DNA from: DATGEP01 sp035310125
GTDB taxonomy: Bacteria > Chloroflexota > Ktedonobacteria > Ktedonobacterales > JADMIN01
Length of the DNA stretch: 15,395 nucleotides
Reading direction: 5' to 3'
Assembly: GCA_035310125.1 (NCBI GenBank)
Contig: DATGEP010000115.1
Span: 1-15,395 of the forward strand
A program made the translations under genes and the position numbers. The notes beneath the pieces were generated by a model. The model had not been told where the DNA came from and searched no databases. It worked only from the letters and a program-made list of their open reading frames with translations. Shown in pieces: positions 6,273 to 12,733 of this stretch (positions are counted from its first letter, which is position 1; each line of letters starts with the position of its first letter).

Positions 6273-7238
6273 TCAGCGCACGGGATGAGATACGTACTGC
6301 GCCAGGATAGACTCCGCTTCCTCCGCGTGACGCTGACACAGTGCCTCCGGCTCCAGCACGCGCACATGCCTGCCCCAGCTCAGCAGCCACTGCAAAATCT
6401 CGCTCTCGTGCCGTACATGCAACGTCACGAGCAACCCACCGTCCGGCGCCTCCTCCTCGGCGATGGCAAAGAATGACGGCGCCTCGCGTACCCAGCGCAC
6501 CACCTCCGGCGCGAAGTGTATTCGCACGTCGAAGCTACCCGGCTCGAAAAGCGTGCGTCGCTCCGCCTGGAACCCCTCTGGCCGGGTGAAGCTCGTTTCC
6601 AGCACGCTCACATCATCCATGCGATCCAGCCGGAAGTTCCGCACAGCGCGGCGCAGGTGGCAGTACGCGGAGAGATACCACACACCGCCCACGTTGATAA
6701 GGGCGTAGGGATCTGCCTCGCGCGCGTGCGGCTGGCGCGGGCCGTCGGCGCCATAGCGGGCCGTATAGTAGAAGCGCACCCGCTCACGCGCGAGAATGGC
6801 CCGGCGCAGCGTCTGGAGCTTGGCAGCTTCGAGTGGCCGCGCACTGACGCCCTCCCCAACGAAGTGGATGCTCTCGCGCAGCTCGCGCACCTCACCCCGC
6901 AGTCGCTCCGGCAGCACACCCGCGATCTTACGCCCGGCGGACTGCGCGGCCGCGCGATACTGCGCGTCGAAGTGCTGAGCCATGAAGTCGCTGCCCAGCA
7001 ACAACATCGTCGCCTCATCCGTACCAAAGCTGAGCGGCGGCAGGAAGTAGCCCTCCATCAGCGAGTAGCCGCGCCCCGGCACAGAGACGAGCGGAACGCC
7101 AGCCTGCCCCAGCGCCTGGAGGTCACGATAGATAGTGCGCCGGCTGCACTCGAAGGTTGCCGCAAGGTCTTCGGCACGCTGCCAACCCTTCCCTTGCAGC
7201 TCCAGCACAACGGCGAGGAGACGATCTGTGCGGTTCAT
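6273..7238 (-). CDS. YafY-type HTH and WYL-domain transcriptional regulator
   Basis: A 321-residue DNA-binding protein. Residues 1-57 are a winged helix-turn-helix ('MNRTDRLLAVVLEL', 'CSRRTIYRDLQAL', 'VPGRGYSL'). A linker (65-135) leads to the WYL domain at about 136-215, with the signature W187-Y188-L189 in 'GGVWYLSAYC' and the basic 'FRLDRM' (202-207). The C-terminal extension (about 235-315) matches the WCX region. Length and order fit the YafY/PafBC-like family, whose members sense small ligands or nucleic acid through WYL. The ATG at 7238 has only a weak GAAG upstream, but an upstream ATG is closed at once by TGA. It faces the same way as the receptor gene (192-nt gap containing the receptor's own promoter). 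Members often regulate neighbouring genes or themselves; the target here is not shown. Confidence 0.88.
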   Translation of the reverse strand: MNRTDRLLAVVLELQGKGWQRAEDLAATFECSRRTIYRDLQALGQAGVPLVSVPGRGYSLMEGYFLPPLSFGTDEATMLLLGSDFMAQHFDAQYRAAAQSAGRKIAGVLPERLRGEVRELRESIHFVGEGVSARPLEAAKLQTLRRAILARERVRFYYTARYGADGPRQPHAREADPYALINVGGVWYLSAYCHLRRAVRNFRLDRMDDVSVLETSFTRPEGFQAERRTLFEPGSFDVRIHFAPEVVRWVREAPSFFAIAEEEAPDGGLLVTLHVRHESEILQWLLSWGRHVRVLEPEALCQRHAEEAESILAQYVSHPVR

Positions 7239-7380
7239 AGGGCTTCACATCTATGCGGGTCGTTGCCCATCGGTCCAGCCTCCCAGCTGCCGGCGACTTT
7301 GTGGCCGCCTCCCTACTTTACACCCGCTGTCCACTACATGTGCGTCACGACAACGCGCCATTTCAACACGACACTGACCC

Positions 7381-7830
7381 CTAACGCGACTTCGGCGCGA
7401 CATTCCGATAGATGAAGCCTAGCGCGAGCAACACCAGTCCCGCGCCCAACAGCACCACCGCCACGACACGCAGGACGCTGCTCGGCGATTGTGCCTGTTG
7501 CAGCGCCATCGTCACGGTTGCCGTCGAGCAGTGGCGGGAAAGAAACAGCAGATACTCGTTGTTGGACCAGTCTTGCAGCGCGCCATCCGTCGGCAGCACG
7601 AGAAAATCAATCAGAAACTCCGCGACCACCAGTAAGACATACGCCACCGCAGCCAGCCGGAAACCCGGTCGTCGGATGACTTCGCCCAGCTTGCCGGAGT
7701 TGCGGCCATAATTCAGCGTCAACGCGGGCGGCACGATCAGCACCAGCGCGAAGACCAGCATGATGAACGGCGTTGAGTTTGGCGGCAGGCCCAGCAGCAG
7801 TGATGGCGCCGGCTGCGAGAGACTACACAT
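7381..7830 (-). CDS. Small membrane protein of unknown function
   Basis: A 149-residue hydrophobic protein with at least three predicted membrane helices, near residues 20-38 ('FIMLVFALVLIVPPAL'), 58-79 ('LAAVAYVLLVVAEFLIDF') and 118-141 ('LRVVAVVLLGAGLVLLALG'). Between the second and third is a polar loop with 'DWSNNEYLLFLSRHCS'. It has no motif I recognise. The start is uncertain: the ATG at 7830 overlaps the last codons and stop of the HicB-like gene and has no ribosome-binding site, so translational coupling to that gene is the best explanation. A downstream ATG at 7761 would cut into the first helix. A 142-nt gap with no gene separates it from the WYL regulator. It could be an N-terminally altered version of a longer protein. 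Confidence 0.62.
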   Translation of the reverse strand: MCSLSQPAPSLLLGLPPNSTPFIMLVFALVLIVPPALTLNYGRNSGKLGEVIRRPGFRLAAVAYVLLVVAEFLIDFLVLPTDGALQDWSNNEYLLFLSRHCSTATVTMALQQAQSPSSVLRVVAVVLLGAGLVLLALGFIYRNVAPKSR

Positions 7831-8014
7831 GCGCGTAGAGGCGCGGCTGGGGCAGCGGCTCATGGTACAAGCGCGCCGGGGCAATCAGGGCGTCGTGCGC
7901 CTCATACCCTCGATTCACCGCCTCTTCATAGCTCGCGTCATGCGTCACCGCCGGACCACCCATGACGCGATCCGACCACTTGATCACCATCGAATAGAGT
8001 AGGTGTCGATTCAT
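7823..8014 (-). CDS. Shortened HicB-like orphan antitoxin
   Basis: A 63-residue protein with parts of a HicB-type fold: the first strand 'HLLYSMVIKWSD' (residues 4-15), the turn-helix 'VTHDASYEEAVNRGYEAHDALI' (23-44), and a 'PLPQPRLYAHV' tail seen in orphan HicB-like proteins of this type. Between 'KWSD' and 'VTH' the family normally has about 15 more residues, the strand pair running through 'eD..Y.V..PE'. That segment is missing, so the fold should lack a central strand. The reading frame is intact, with ATG at 8014 and a modest AAAGGGA upstream. No HicA toxin gene (a short basic protein with the catalytic GSH-type motif) lies on either side. It is either a decayed HicB with an in-frame deletion or a divergent short form. 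Confidence 0.55.
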   Translation of the reverse strand: MNRHLLYSMVIKWSDRVMGGPAVTHDASYEEAVNRGYEAHDALIAPARLYHEPLPQPRLYAHV

Positions 8015-8122
8015 GGCTACTGTCCCTTTTGCTGCGAGTCGGCTTCATGAGCCGCCTTCTCATGTTATGGTGGTGCGCCACATCACCAGTGTTGCCGGCG
8101 ATATGCTCACATGCCCTGGCAC

Positions 8123-8140
8123 GGGTGGATGCATCCACCC
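8123..8140. promoter_or_regulatory. Perfect 18-bp palindrome, candidate operator
   Basis: GGGTGGATGCATCCACCC equals its own reverse complement over all 18 bases. It lies in the 232-nt gap (8015-8246) between the HAD gene and the HicB-like gene, 109 bp upstream of the HicB-like start on that gene's strand. The absence of a loop makes it a better protein-binding dyad than an RNA hairpin. HicB proteins with a DNA-binding domain bind palindromic operators, but this shortened HicB shows no such domain, so the binding protein is unknown. Confidence 0.5.
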
Positions 8141-8192
8141 CCACACACACTCTCTCATCACGGACCATTCGCCTCAGTCTAATATACGCATG

Positions 8193-8219
8193 TGGCCGCA
8201 TCAAGCGATGGTGCGGCCA
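8193..8219 (-). terminator. Stem-loop after the HAD phosphatase gene
   Basis: TGGCCGCA (8193-8200) pairs perfectly with TGCGGCCA (8212-8219) around an 11-nt loop. On the minus strand it begins 28 nt past the HAD stop and is followed by the AT-richer CATGCGTATATTAG, without a true U-run. It is a plausible but imperfect transcription terminator. Confidence 0.4.
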
Positions 8220-8246
8220 GCTTTCGGAATATTCCATCATCATTCA

Positions 8247-8930
8247 TCAGCCAACGCTGAGCAACCCATCCACCAACGCCACGTCCACATCGCGCAGCGA
8301 ATCCACCACGCGCTCAGCGGCCTCCAGACCGGGCGCGTCCGCCTGCCCCAACCGCCGCACCGCCAGCGCGCGCATGCCGCCCGCGTGGGCCGCCGCGACA
8401 CCCGCCGGCGCGTCCTCGATCACCAGACAGCGCGCCGGTGCGACACCGAGCGTCGCCGCCGCCGCCAGAAAAATATCCGGGGCGGGCTTGCCGCGCGCGA
8501 CCGTCTCGCCGGAGACCGTGGCGTTGAGATAGGAGCCAATGCCCAGCAGCCGCACGATGAGGCGAAGATTCTCTTCCGGCGCCGAGGAGCCGAGCGCCTG
8601 GCGATAGCCCGCCGCGTGTAGCGCCGCCATCAGCTCCGCCGCTCCCGGCAGCGCCGTCGCCTGCCGCGCCAGCAGCTCGCGATAGACCGCCTCTTTCCGC
8701 TCGCCCAGCGCCGCCACACGCGCCGGATCGGTAACGCCGAAGACACGCGGGATGATATCGCTGTTGCGCATGCCAAAGGTCGCCCAAAAGGCAGCGTCCG
8801 TGTATGGGAAGCCATTCTCCCGCGCGAGCGCGTGCCACGCCTGGCGGTGCTGCTCGGCGCTATCAAGGAGCACGCCGTCCACGTCCCAGATCACCGCGTA
8901 ACCAGCGCGTACGCTCGTCTCATCCGTCAC
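8247..8930 (-). CDS. HAD-superfamily phosphatase (beta-phosphoglucomutase/phosphoglycolate phosphatase-like)
   Basis: A 227-residue haloacid dehalogenase-fold hydrolase with all four motifs. Motif I is WDVDGVLLDS, with nucleophile D16 and acid/base D18; motif II is LGSSAPEEN (S115/S116); motif III is K148 in RGKPAPDIF; motif IV is VIEDAPAG (E172, D173) for Mg2+. The helical cap lies at about 24-90. This pattern is typical of the subfamily that contains beta-phosphoglucomutase, 2-deoxyglucose-6-phosphatase and phosphoglycolate phosphatase; the substrate is likely a small sugar or acid phosphate. The start is GTG at 8930, because AGGAGG (minus strand, 8939-8944) lies 8 nt upstream; nearby ATG triplets are out of frame. 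The start overlaps the 3' end of the truncated nucleotidyltransferase gene. The FGGY sugar kinase lies across the divergent region, so a shared sugar-phosphate role is possible but unproven. Confidence 0.88.
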   Translation of the reverse strand: MTDETSVRAGYAVIWDVDGVLLDSAEQHRQAWHALARENGFPYTDAAFWATFGMRNSDIIPRVFGVTDPARVAALGERKEAVYRELLARQATALPGAAELMAALHAAGYRQALGSSAPEENLRLIVRLLGIGSYLNATVSGETVARGKPAPDIFLAAAATLGVAPARCLVIEDAPAGVAAAHAGGMRALAVRRLGQADAPGLEAAERVVDSLRDVDVALVDGLLSVG

Positions 8931-9207
8931 AGATTATGCCTCCTGAAAGGCGCTCGCCCCACTGACCACCCGTAGCCACAAGCTCCTCGTGCATCCCCTT
9001 CAGCACCGCAAGCGCACGCTCATCCATCTCGGCGGACGTTGCGGCCACGAAATCAATATCGCTGCCGGCGACGTCGAAATCGCCCGCCGCCAGCGATCCA
9101 TAGAGGAAGAGTCCGATCAACGCATCGCCCAAAATCGCCCGCATCCGCGCGAGCAACAGCTCCGGGAAAGCATTGATGTCGGTGTATGGAGCTGGATCTG
9201 TGCGCAT
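8920..9207 (-). pseudogene. 3'-truncated AadA-like nucleotidyltransferase
   Basis: A 95-residue frame with the Pol-beta-type nucleotidyltransferase core: 'LIGLFLYGSLAAGDFDVAGSDIDFVA', with the GS motif near residues 37-38 and the metal-binding DxD near 50-52. The opening 'PYTDINAFPELLLARMRAILGD' and the later 'MHEELVATGGQWGERL' resemble the N-terminal part of AadA-like aminoglycoside adenylyltransferases and related transferases of about 250 residues. Homology stops at GERL. The last residues, 'SGGIICDG', are encoded by the ribosome-binding site and start region of the HAD gene, and the stop lies inside that gene. The usual helical C-terminal half is gone, so adenylyltransferase activity is unlikely. 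ATG at 9207 has AAGGA (9217-9221) 9 nt upstream. An alternative is a genuine short MNT-type protein, but no HEPN partner is present. Confidence 0.62.
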
Positions 9208-9279
9208 CGCCCATAATCCTTGTATTCCGCCGGCATAGCTGGCTCTGGACGCGGCCCTCAGTATACGCTATTCCAACGT

Positions 9280-9335
9280 GCCACGAGCGCGCGGAGTCCA
9301 CACGTAGTGGAGGGGGCAACCCCCGCGCTCGTGGC
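9280..9335. repeat. Three-way-junction-like inverted repeat
   Basis: A 12-bp perfect outer stem, GCCACGAGCGCG (9280-9291) with CGCGCTCGTGGC (9324-9335), encloses two further hairpins: TCCAC-ACGTA-GTGGA (9297-9311) and GGGGG-CAA-CCCCC (9312-9324, sharing its last base with the outer stem). Read as RNA or extruded DNA it folds into a compact three-way junction of about 56 nt. It lies between divergent genes, 73 nt upstream of the nucleotidyltransferase start and 155 nt upstream of the FGGY kinase start. It could be a structured repeat, a small RNA or a regulatory cruciform. Confidence 0.6.
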
Positions 9336-9361
9336 TTCCGTAGGGGCGTCCGGCGGACGCC
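9333..9361. repeat. Dispersed palindromic repeat, copy 2
   Basis: GGCTTCCGTAGGGGCGTCCG (9333-9352) matches copy 1 at 2958-2976. Here the GGGCGTCCG half (9344-9352) is followed after one base by its reverse complement CGGACGCCC (9354-9362), forming a tight palindrome. The left end joins the outer stem of the three-way-junction-like element directly, so the two may be one unit. Confidence 0.55.
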
Positions 9362-9490
9362 CGCTGGCGATGGAGCGGCGACGGCGCGATGCATGCGCTC
9401 TCCATTTGGTGATAGGGTACGAGTATTACGGTACGAAACCGACACCCAGCGTATACGCGGCTCACGACGAGCAAGAAAGCGGAGGGCGAC

Positions 9491-11002
9491 ATGGCGGCAT
9501 CGAGCGGGATGGCAAGCAGCGGGCAGGCACCATACGTGCTGGCGCTGGATATCGGCACCTCGTCGGTGCGAGCGCTCCTATTTGACGCTACCGGAGTGGG
9601 CGTGCCGAGCGTACATGTCCAGCGCACCTATCCGCTGCTGGAAACGGACGACGGCGAGATCGCCGTGGATGCGGACCTGCTGGTGGCCGCCACCGCGGAC
9701 GTGGTGGATGAGGCGCTGGAGGCGGCGGGGCCACTGGCGGCACACATCGCGGCGGTGGCGACGGATACCTTCTGGCACAGCCTCGTCGCCGTAGACACGA
9801 ACGGCAAGCCGCTCACGCCAGTCATCACCTGGGCGGATACACGCCCACGCAACGCCGCTCGCGAGCTGGCGCGCCAGCTCGATCAGCGCGCCATCCACCA
9901 GCGCACCGGCGCGATGCTCCACGCCAGCTACTGGCCCGCGAAGCTGCGCTGGCTCCAACAGACGCAGCCGGAAATCTTCGCCAGCGCGGCGGAATATCTC
10001 TCGTTTGGTGAATATCTGCACCGGCAGATCCTTGGCCGCTCCGTCTGCGGCCTCTGCATGGCCTCCGGCACGGGACTGCTGCGCACGCACGAACACATCT
10101 GGGACGACGAGCTTCTGCGCGCGCTGAATCTGCGACGGGAGCAGCTGCCCCCGCTGGGAGATCTGCGCGACGCGGTGCACGGGCTGGCGCCGCGCTACAG
10201 TGGGCGGTGGCCGGCGCTGCATGATGTGCCGTGGTATCCAGCGCTGGGTGACGGCGCGGCGGCCAGCGTCGGGTCCGGCTGCACCACCCCACAGCGCATC
10301 GCGCTGACCGTCGGCACATCGAGCGCGCTGCGGGCGCTCGTCCCGCTTGCGAACGTAACGCCACCCGAAGGACTCTGGCTCTACCTGCTGGACGCGCGGC
10401 GCGCTGTGCTGGGCGGAGCGCTCAGCGAAGGCGGCAACCTCTTCGCTTGGATGGAAGCAACCCTGCGCGTGCCGAAGCTGACCGATGCCGAAGCCGAAGT
10501 GGCAAAGCTTCCGCCCGCCGCCCACGGCGTGACCGTGCTACCGTATCTGGCAGGCGAGCGCAGCCTGGGCTGGCACGGCGAGGCGCGCGCCGCCTTTGCT
10601 GGCATCGGCGCGAAGACCACCCCCTACGAGCTGCTGCGAGCCGGCATCGAAGCGCTGGCCTACCGCATCAACGCGGTCTACGAGCGGCTCGCGCGGGCGC
10701 TGAGCCTGCCGGTCAACGCGCCGCAGGTCATCGGCAGCGGCGGTGCACTGCTCAGCTCGCGGCTCTTCCAGCAGGTCGTCGCCGACGTGCTGAGTGTTCC
10801 GCTCTATCCCTCGCGCGACTCCGAGGCTTCGGCGCGTGGCGCGGCGCTGCTCGCACTGGAGACGCTCGGCGCCCTGCCAGATGTGGCCAGCGTCCCCCCC
10901 AATCTCACCGCGCCCATCCAGCCGGACCGCTCCCGCCAGGCCGTGTATCGCCAGGCCGCCGCGCGCCAGGAAGAACTATACCAGCGCTTGCTCGGCGGCT
11001 AG
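9491..11002 (+). CDS. FGGY-family carbohydrate kinase, gluconokinase-like
   Basis: A 503-residue sugar kinase of the FGGY (actin-like ATPase) fold. The N-terminal phosphate-binding loop is LALDIGTSSVRALLFD (residues 17-32). Substrate-side motifs are TDTFWHSLVAVD (91-102) and ITWADTRPRNAA (112-123), followed by 'HQRTGAMLHASYWPAKLRWL'. The catalytic Asp is likely D254 in LGDGAAASVGSG, and the C-terminal ATP motifs are LTVGTSSALR (272-281), PYLAGERS (351-358) and VIGSGGALLSSRLFQQVVADVL (413-434, the FGGY signature region). Length is normal for the family. 'TWAD.R...', 'H.RTG' and 'YWPAKL.WL' are closest to gluconate or related sugar-acid kinases, but xylulose or other pentoses cannot be excluded by eye. 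ATG at 9491 has GGAGG (9481-9485) 5 nt upstream. It is transcribed divergently from the truncated nucleotidyltransferase and HAD genes. Confidence 0.87.
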   Translation: MAASSGMASSGQAPYVLALDIGTSSVRALLFDATGVGVPSVHVQRTYPLLETDDGEIAVDADLLVAATADVVDEALEAAGPLAAHIAAVATDTFWHSLVAVDTNGKPLTPVITWADTRPRNAARELARQLDQRAIHQRTGAMLHASYWPAKLRWLQQTQPEIFASAAEYLSFGEYLHRQILGRSVCGLCMASGTGLLRTHEHIWDDELLRALNLRREQLPPLGDLRDAVHGLAPRYSGRWPALHDVPWYPALGDGAAASVGSGCTTPQRIALTVGTSSALRALVPLANVTPPEGLWLYLLDARRAVLGGALSEGGNLFAWMEATLRVPKLTDAEAEVAKLPPAAHGVTVLPYLAGERSLGWHGEARAAFAGIGAKTTPYELLRAGIEALAYRINAVYERLARALSLPVNAPQVIGSGGALLSSRLFQQVVADVLSVPLYPSRDSEASARGAALLALETLGALPDVASVPPNLTAPIQPDRSRQAVYRQAAARQEELYQRLLGG

Positions 11003-11094
11003 ACCGTGGCAGACGGCAGAGATAGGAGAGAGAGAGGACAGAATGACCGGCCCTTCCCTTGGTCAGAATCCTGGCAATCCCTCCACCCATGTTT

Positions 11095-11571
11095 TCACCA
11101 GCCGCGCCCGCGTTCATCCGCCGTACCCGCGCCCAGCAGCCGTAGAATCGCGTCGGCCACCGCTTCCGCTTCGCCGGCGCCCTCGCCGTCTATCGGAGTC
11201 GTATTCCCCGCGCGGGTGAGCCGGCAAACATGGCGCAACGATGCGTCGCCGCCCAGCAGCAGCGCGGGCGACTCACCGGAGGCGATCCGATAGCCCCGCG
11301 CCCGCAGCCACGTCTTGAGCTGCCCCGCCGTGGGCATCCAGAGGCACTCGCGCGCGGCCACTTGCGTAATCGGCCACTGCCCGGCGGCATCGGCCAGCGC
11401 CAGCAGCCCCGCGGCGGGAAAGCGCGCTGCGACCAGCCAGAGCCCGCCCTGAGCCTCTGCCACATGCTCAGCGCCCAGCACAACGCACCAGTCGCCGATA
11501 GCTGGCTCCCAGCCTAAACCGGCGGCGCTCAGCCGGCGCGCCGTCGCCGGCAGTATAATATCGTCGCGCAT
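11095..11571 (-). CDS. Conserved-looking protein of unknown function
   Basis: A 158-residue soluble protein that I do not recognise. It starts 'MRDDIILPATARRLSAAGLGWEP' and has alternating hydrophobic strands ('DWCVVLGAEHV', 'GGLWLVAARF', 'GLLALADAAGQWPI') followed by 'CLWMPTAGQLKTWLRARGYRIASGE' and a Gly/Ala-rich C-terminal helix. There are no membrane segments, signal peptide or clear catalytic motif. Codon use resembles its neighbours, and the strong ribosome-binding site GGGAGG (minus strand, 11578-11583), 6 nt before the ATG at 11571, supports a real gene and rejects the ATG at 11613. It converges on the FGGY kinase (92-nt gap, no clear terminator) and diverges from the alpha/beta hydrolase, with which it shares a 125-bp promoter region. 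Confidence 0.72.
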   Translation of the reverse strand: MRDDIILPATARRLSAAGLGWEPAIGDWCVVLGAEHVAEAQGGLWLVAARFPAAGLLALADAAGQWPITQVAARECLWMPTAGQLKTWLRARGYRIASGESPALLLGGDASLRHVCRLTRAGNTTPIDGEGAGEAEAVADAILRLLGAGTADERGRGW

Positions 11572-11696
11572 GGTCCACCTCCCACATGCTCCCTCTATAC
11601 GACCGCCGTTCAACCGCAGTATACTTCGCCCATCCTACAAGTGCTGGTAAGACATACTGGCACATTTCAGGCACAGCAACACAAGGAGTCCATGCG

Positions 11697-12647
11697 ATGC
11701 GGCAACATGAAGGCGACGTACCCGTCGTGGCACGGCGGGGCACCGCGCCCATCGCGTTCGAGGAGCGCGAGGCGCGCGTGCTGGGCTATCGCATGCGCTA
11801 CCTGACCGGCGGCACCGGCGAGCCGGTGCTGCTGCTCCACGGGCTGGCCGACTGCAAGGAATCGTGGCAGCGCCTGTTGCCCGCTCTCGCCAGGCGCCAT
11901 CGCGTCTACGCGCCCGATATGCTCGGCTGCGGCGCCTCGGAGAAGCCGCCCATCACCTACAGCCTCTGGGCGATGGCAGCCTATATGCGCCACTTTCTGG
12001 ATGCCGTTGGCATAGAGTCCGCCAACATCGTCGGCCATTCACTCGGCGGCGGGTTGGCGCTGCATCTCTACATTCAGTATCCCGAGCGCGTTCGGCGGCT
12101 GGCGCTGCTCGCGAGCGGTGGCCTGGGACGGCATCTTCCCCTTAGCCTGCGGCTCTGCACGCTGATTGGATCATCGCCGGTGATCGGCGCGCTGCTCGCC
12201 TCGCGCCACACACAGCATCCCGCCGCGCGGCTGGGCCACACGCTCCTGGGGCGGCTCTGGCCCGCGACGGCGCTCGCCGACACAGCCGAAACCTTCGGTG
12301 GATCGGCGCTCATAGCGGACCAGGCGCGAGCCGCCGCCGAAGAATCCGACATTTTGGAGCGTCTGCGCGACCCAGCAACCCGCGCGGCCTTCCTGCGCAT
12401 GCTCCGCGACGTTGGCGACATTCGCGGCCAGCGCACGAACGCGCTGGAAGTATTGGACACCATCGGCGTGCCCGTCCTGCTCATCCACGGAGCGCAGGAC
12501 ACCGTCATCCCTCTGGCGCACGGCGAGGCGGCGCGCGCCCGCCTGCGCGATGGCCGGCTGGAAGTGCTGGAAGACTGCGGCCATTGCCCCCATCGCGAAG
12601 CACCGGCGCGCGTCTCCCACCTGCTGGAGAGCTTCTTCGGCGCGTAG
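11697..12647 (+). CDS. Alpha/beta-fold hydrolase
   Basis: A 316-residue alpha/beta hydrolase. The oxyanion region is LLLHGLADCKESW (residues 45-57), the nucleophile elbow is VGHSLGGG with S115, the acid is D268 in HGAQDTVIP, and the base is H296 in DCGHCPHREAP. A helical cap at about 141-235 includes 'LRLCTLIGSSPVIGALLASR'. The catalytic triad is therefore complete. The pattern fits broad esterase, epoxide hydrolase-like or C-C bond hydrolase groups; Asp is not the nucleophile, so it is not an epoxide hydrolase or dehalogenase of the classical type. The ATG at 11697 is chosen because AAGGAG (11683-11688) lies 8 nt upstream; the in-frame ATG at 11586 would add 37 residues with no ribosome-binding site. 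Substrate unknown. The next gene starts 86 nt downstream with its own ribosome-binding site. Confidence 0.87.
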   Translation: MRQHEGDVPVVARRGTAPIAFEEREARVLGYRMRYLTGGTGEPVLLLHGLADCKESWQRLLPALARRHRVYAPDMLGCGASEKPPITYSLWAMAAYMRHFLDAVGIESANIVGHSLGGGLALHLYIQYPERVRRLALLASGGLGRHLPLSLRLCTLIGSSPVIGALLASRHTQHPAARLGHTLLGRLWPATALADTAETFGGSALIADQARAAAEESDILERLRDPATRAAFLRMLRDVGDIRGQRTNALEVLDTIGVPVLLIHGAQDTVIPLAHGEAARARLRDGRLEVLEDCGHCPHREAPARVSHLLESFFGA

Positions 12648-12686
12648 AAAGCCGCACCGCTACGGGCCACCCTTTTTGTTCCACTC

Positions 12687-12695
12687 TGGTACACT
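12687..12695 (+). promoter_or_regulatory. Candidate extended -10 promoter for the DUF262 gene
   Basis: TGGTACACT (12687-12695) matches an extended -10 element (TGnTATAAT) with four of six core bases. It is 39 nt upstream of the DUF262-DUF1524 start. No good -35 is seen at the normal spacing. A nearly identical TGCTACACT precedes the M20 peptidase gene. Confidence 0.35.
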
Positions 12696-12733
12696 CTGCG
12701 ATACAGATGAGCTTTTGTGCGAAGGAGCAGCAT

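Larger units (their letters stand above)
9261..9456. mobile_element. Candidate MITE-like element with short inverted ends
   Basis: This 196-bp non-coding segment begins with GTATACGCT (9261-9269) and ends with its exact reverse complement AGCGTATAC (9448-9456). It is flanked by similar sequences, GCGGCCCTCA (9251-9260) on the left and GCGGCTCA (9457-9464) on the right, which could be a degraded target duplication. Inside are the folded element 9280-9335 and a palindromic copy of the dispersed repeat. No transposase is encoded. The inverted ends are short and could be chance, so this is a hypothesis. Confidence 0.35.

Noticed and set aside
7823..8246. A HicAB toxin-antitoxin pair
   Set aside because: No HicA-like small basic ORF was found on either side or strand of the HicB-like gene.
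9416..9436. Direct repeat GGTACGA spaced by 14 bp upstream of the FGGY kinase
   Set aside because: The 7-bp units are short and fall within the candidate repeat element; not enough to call an operator.
9578..10525. Minus-strand open frame (315 codons) inside the FGGY kinase gene
   Set aside because: Low-complexity, Arg/Gln-rich translation opposite a well-supported kinase; no domain or ribosome-binding site.
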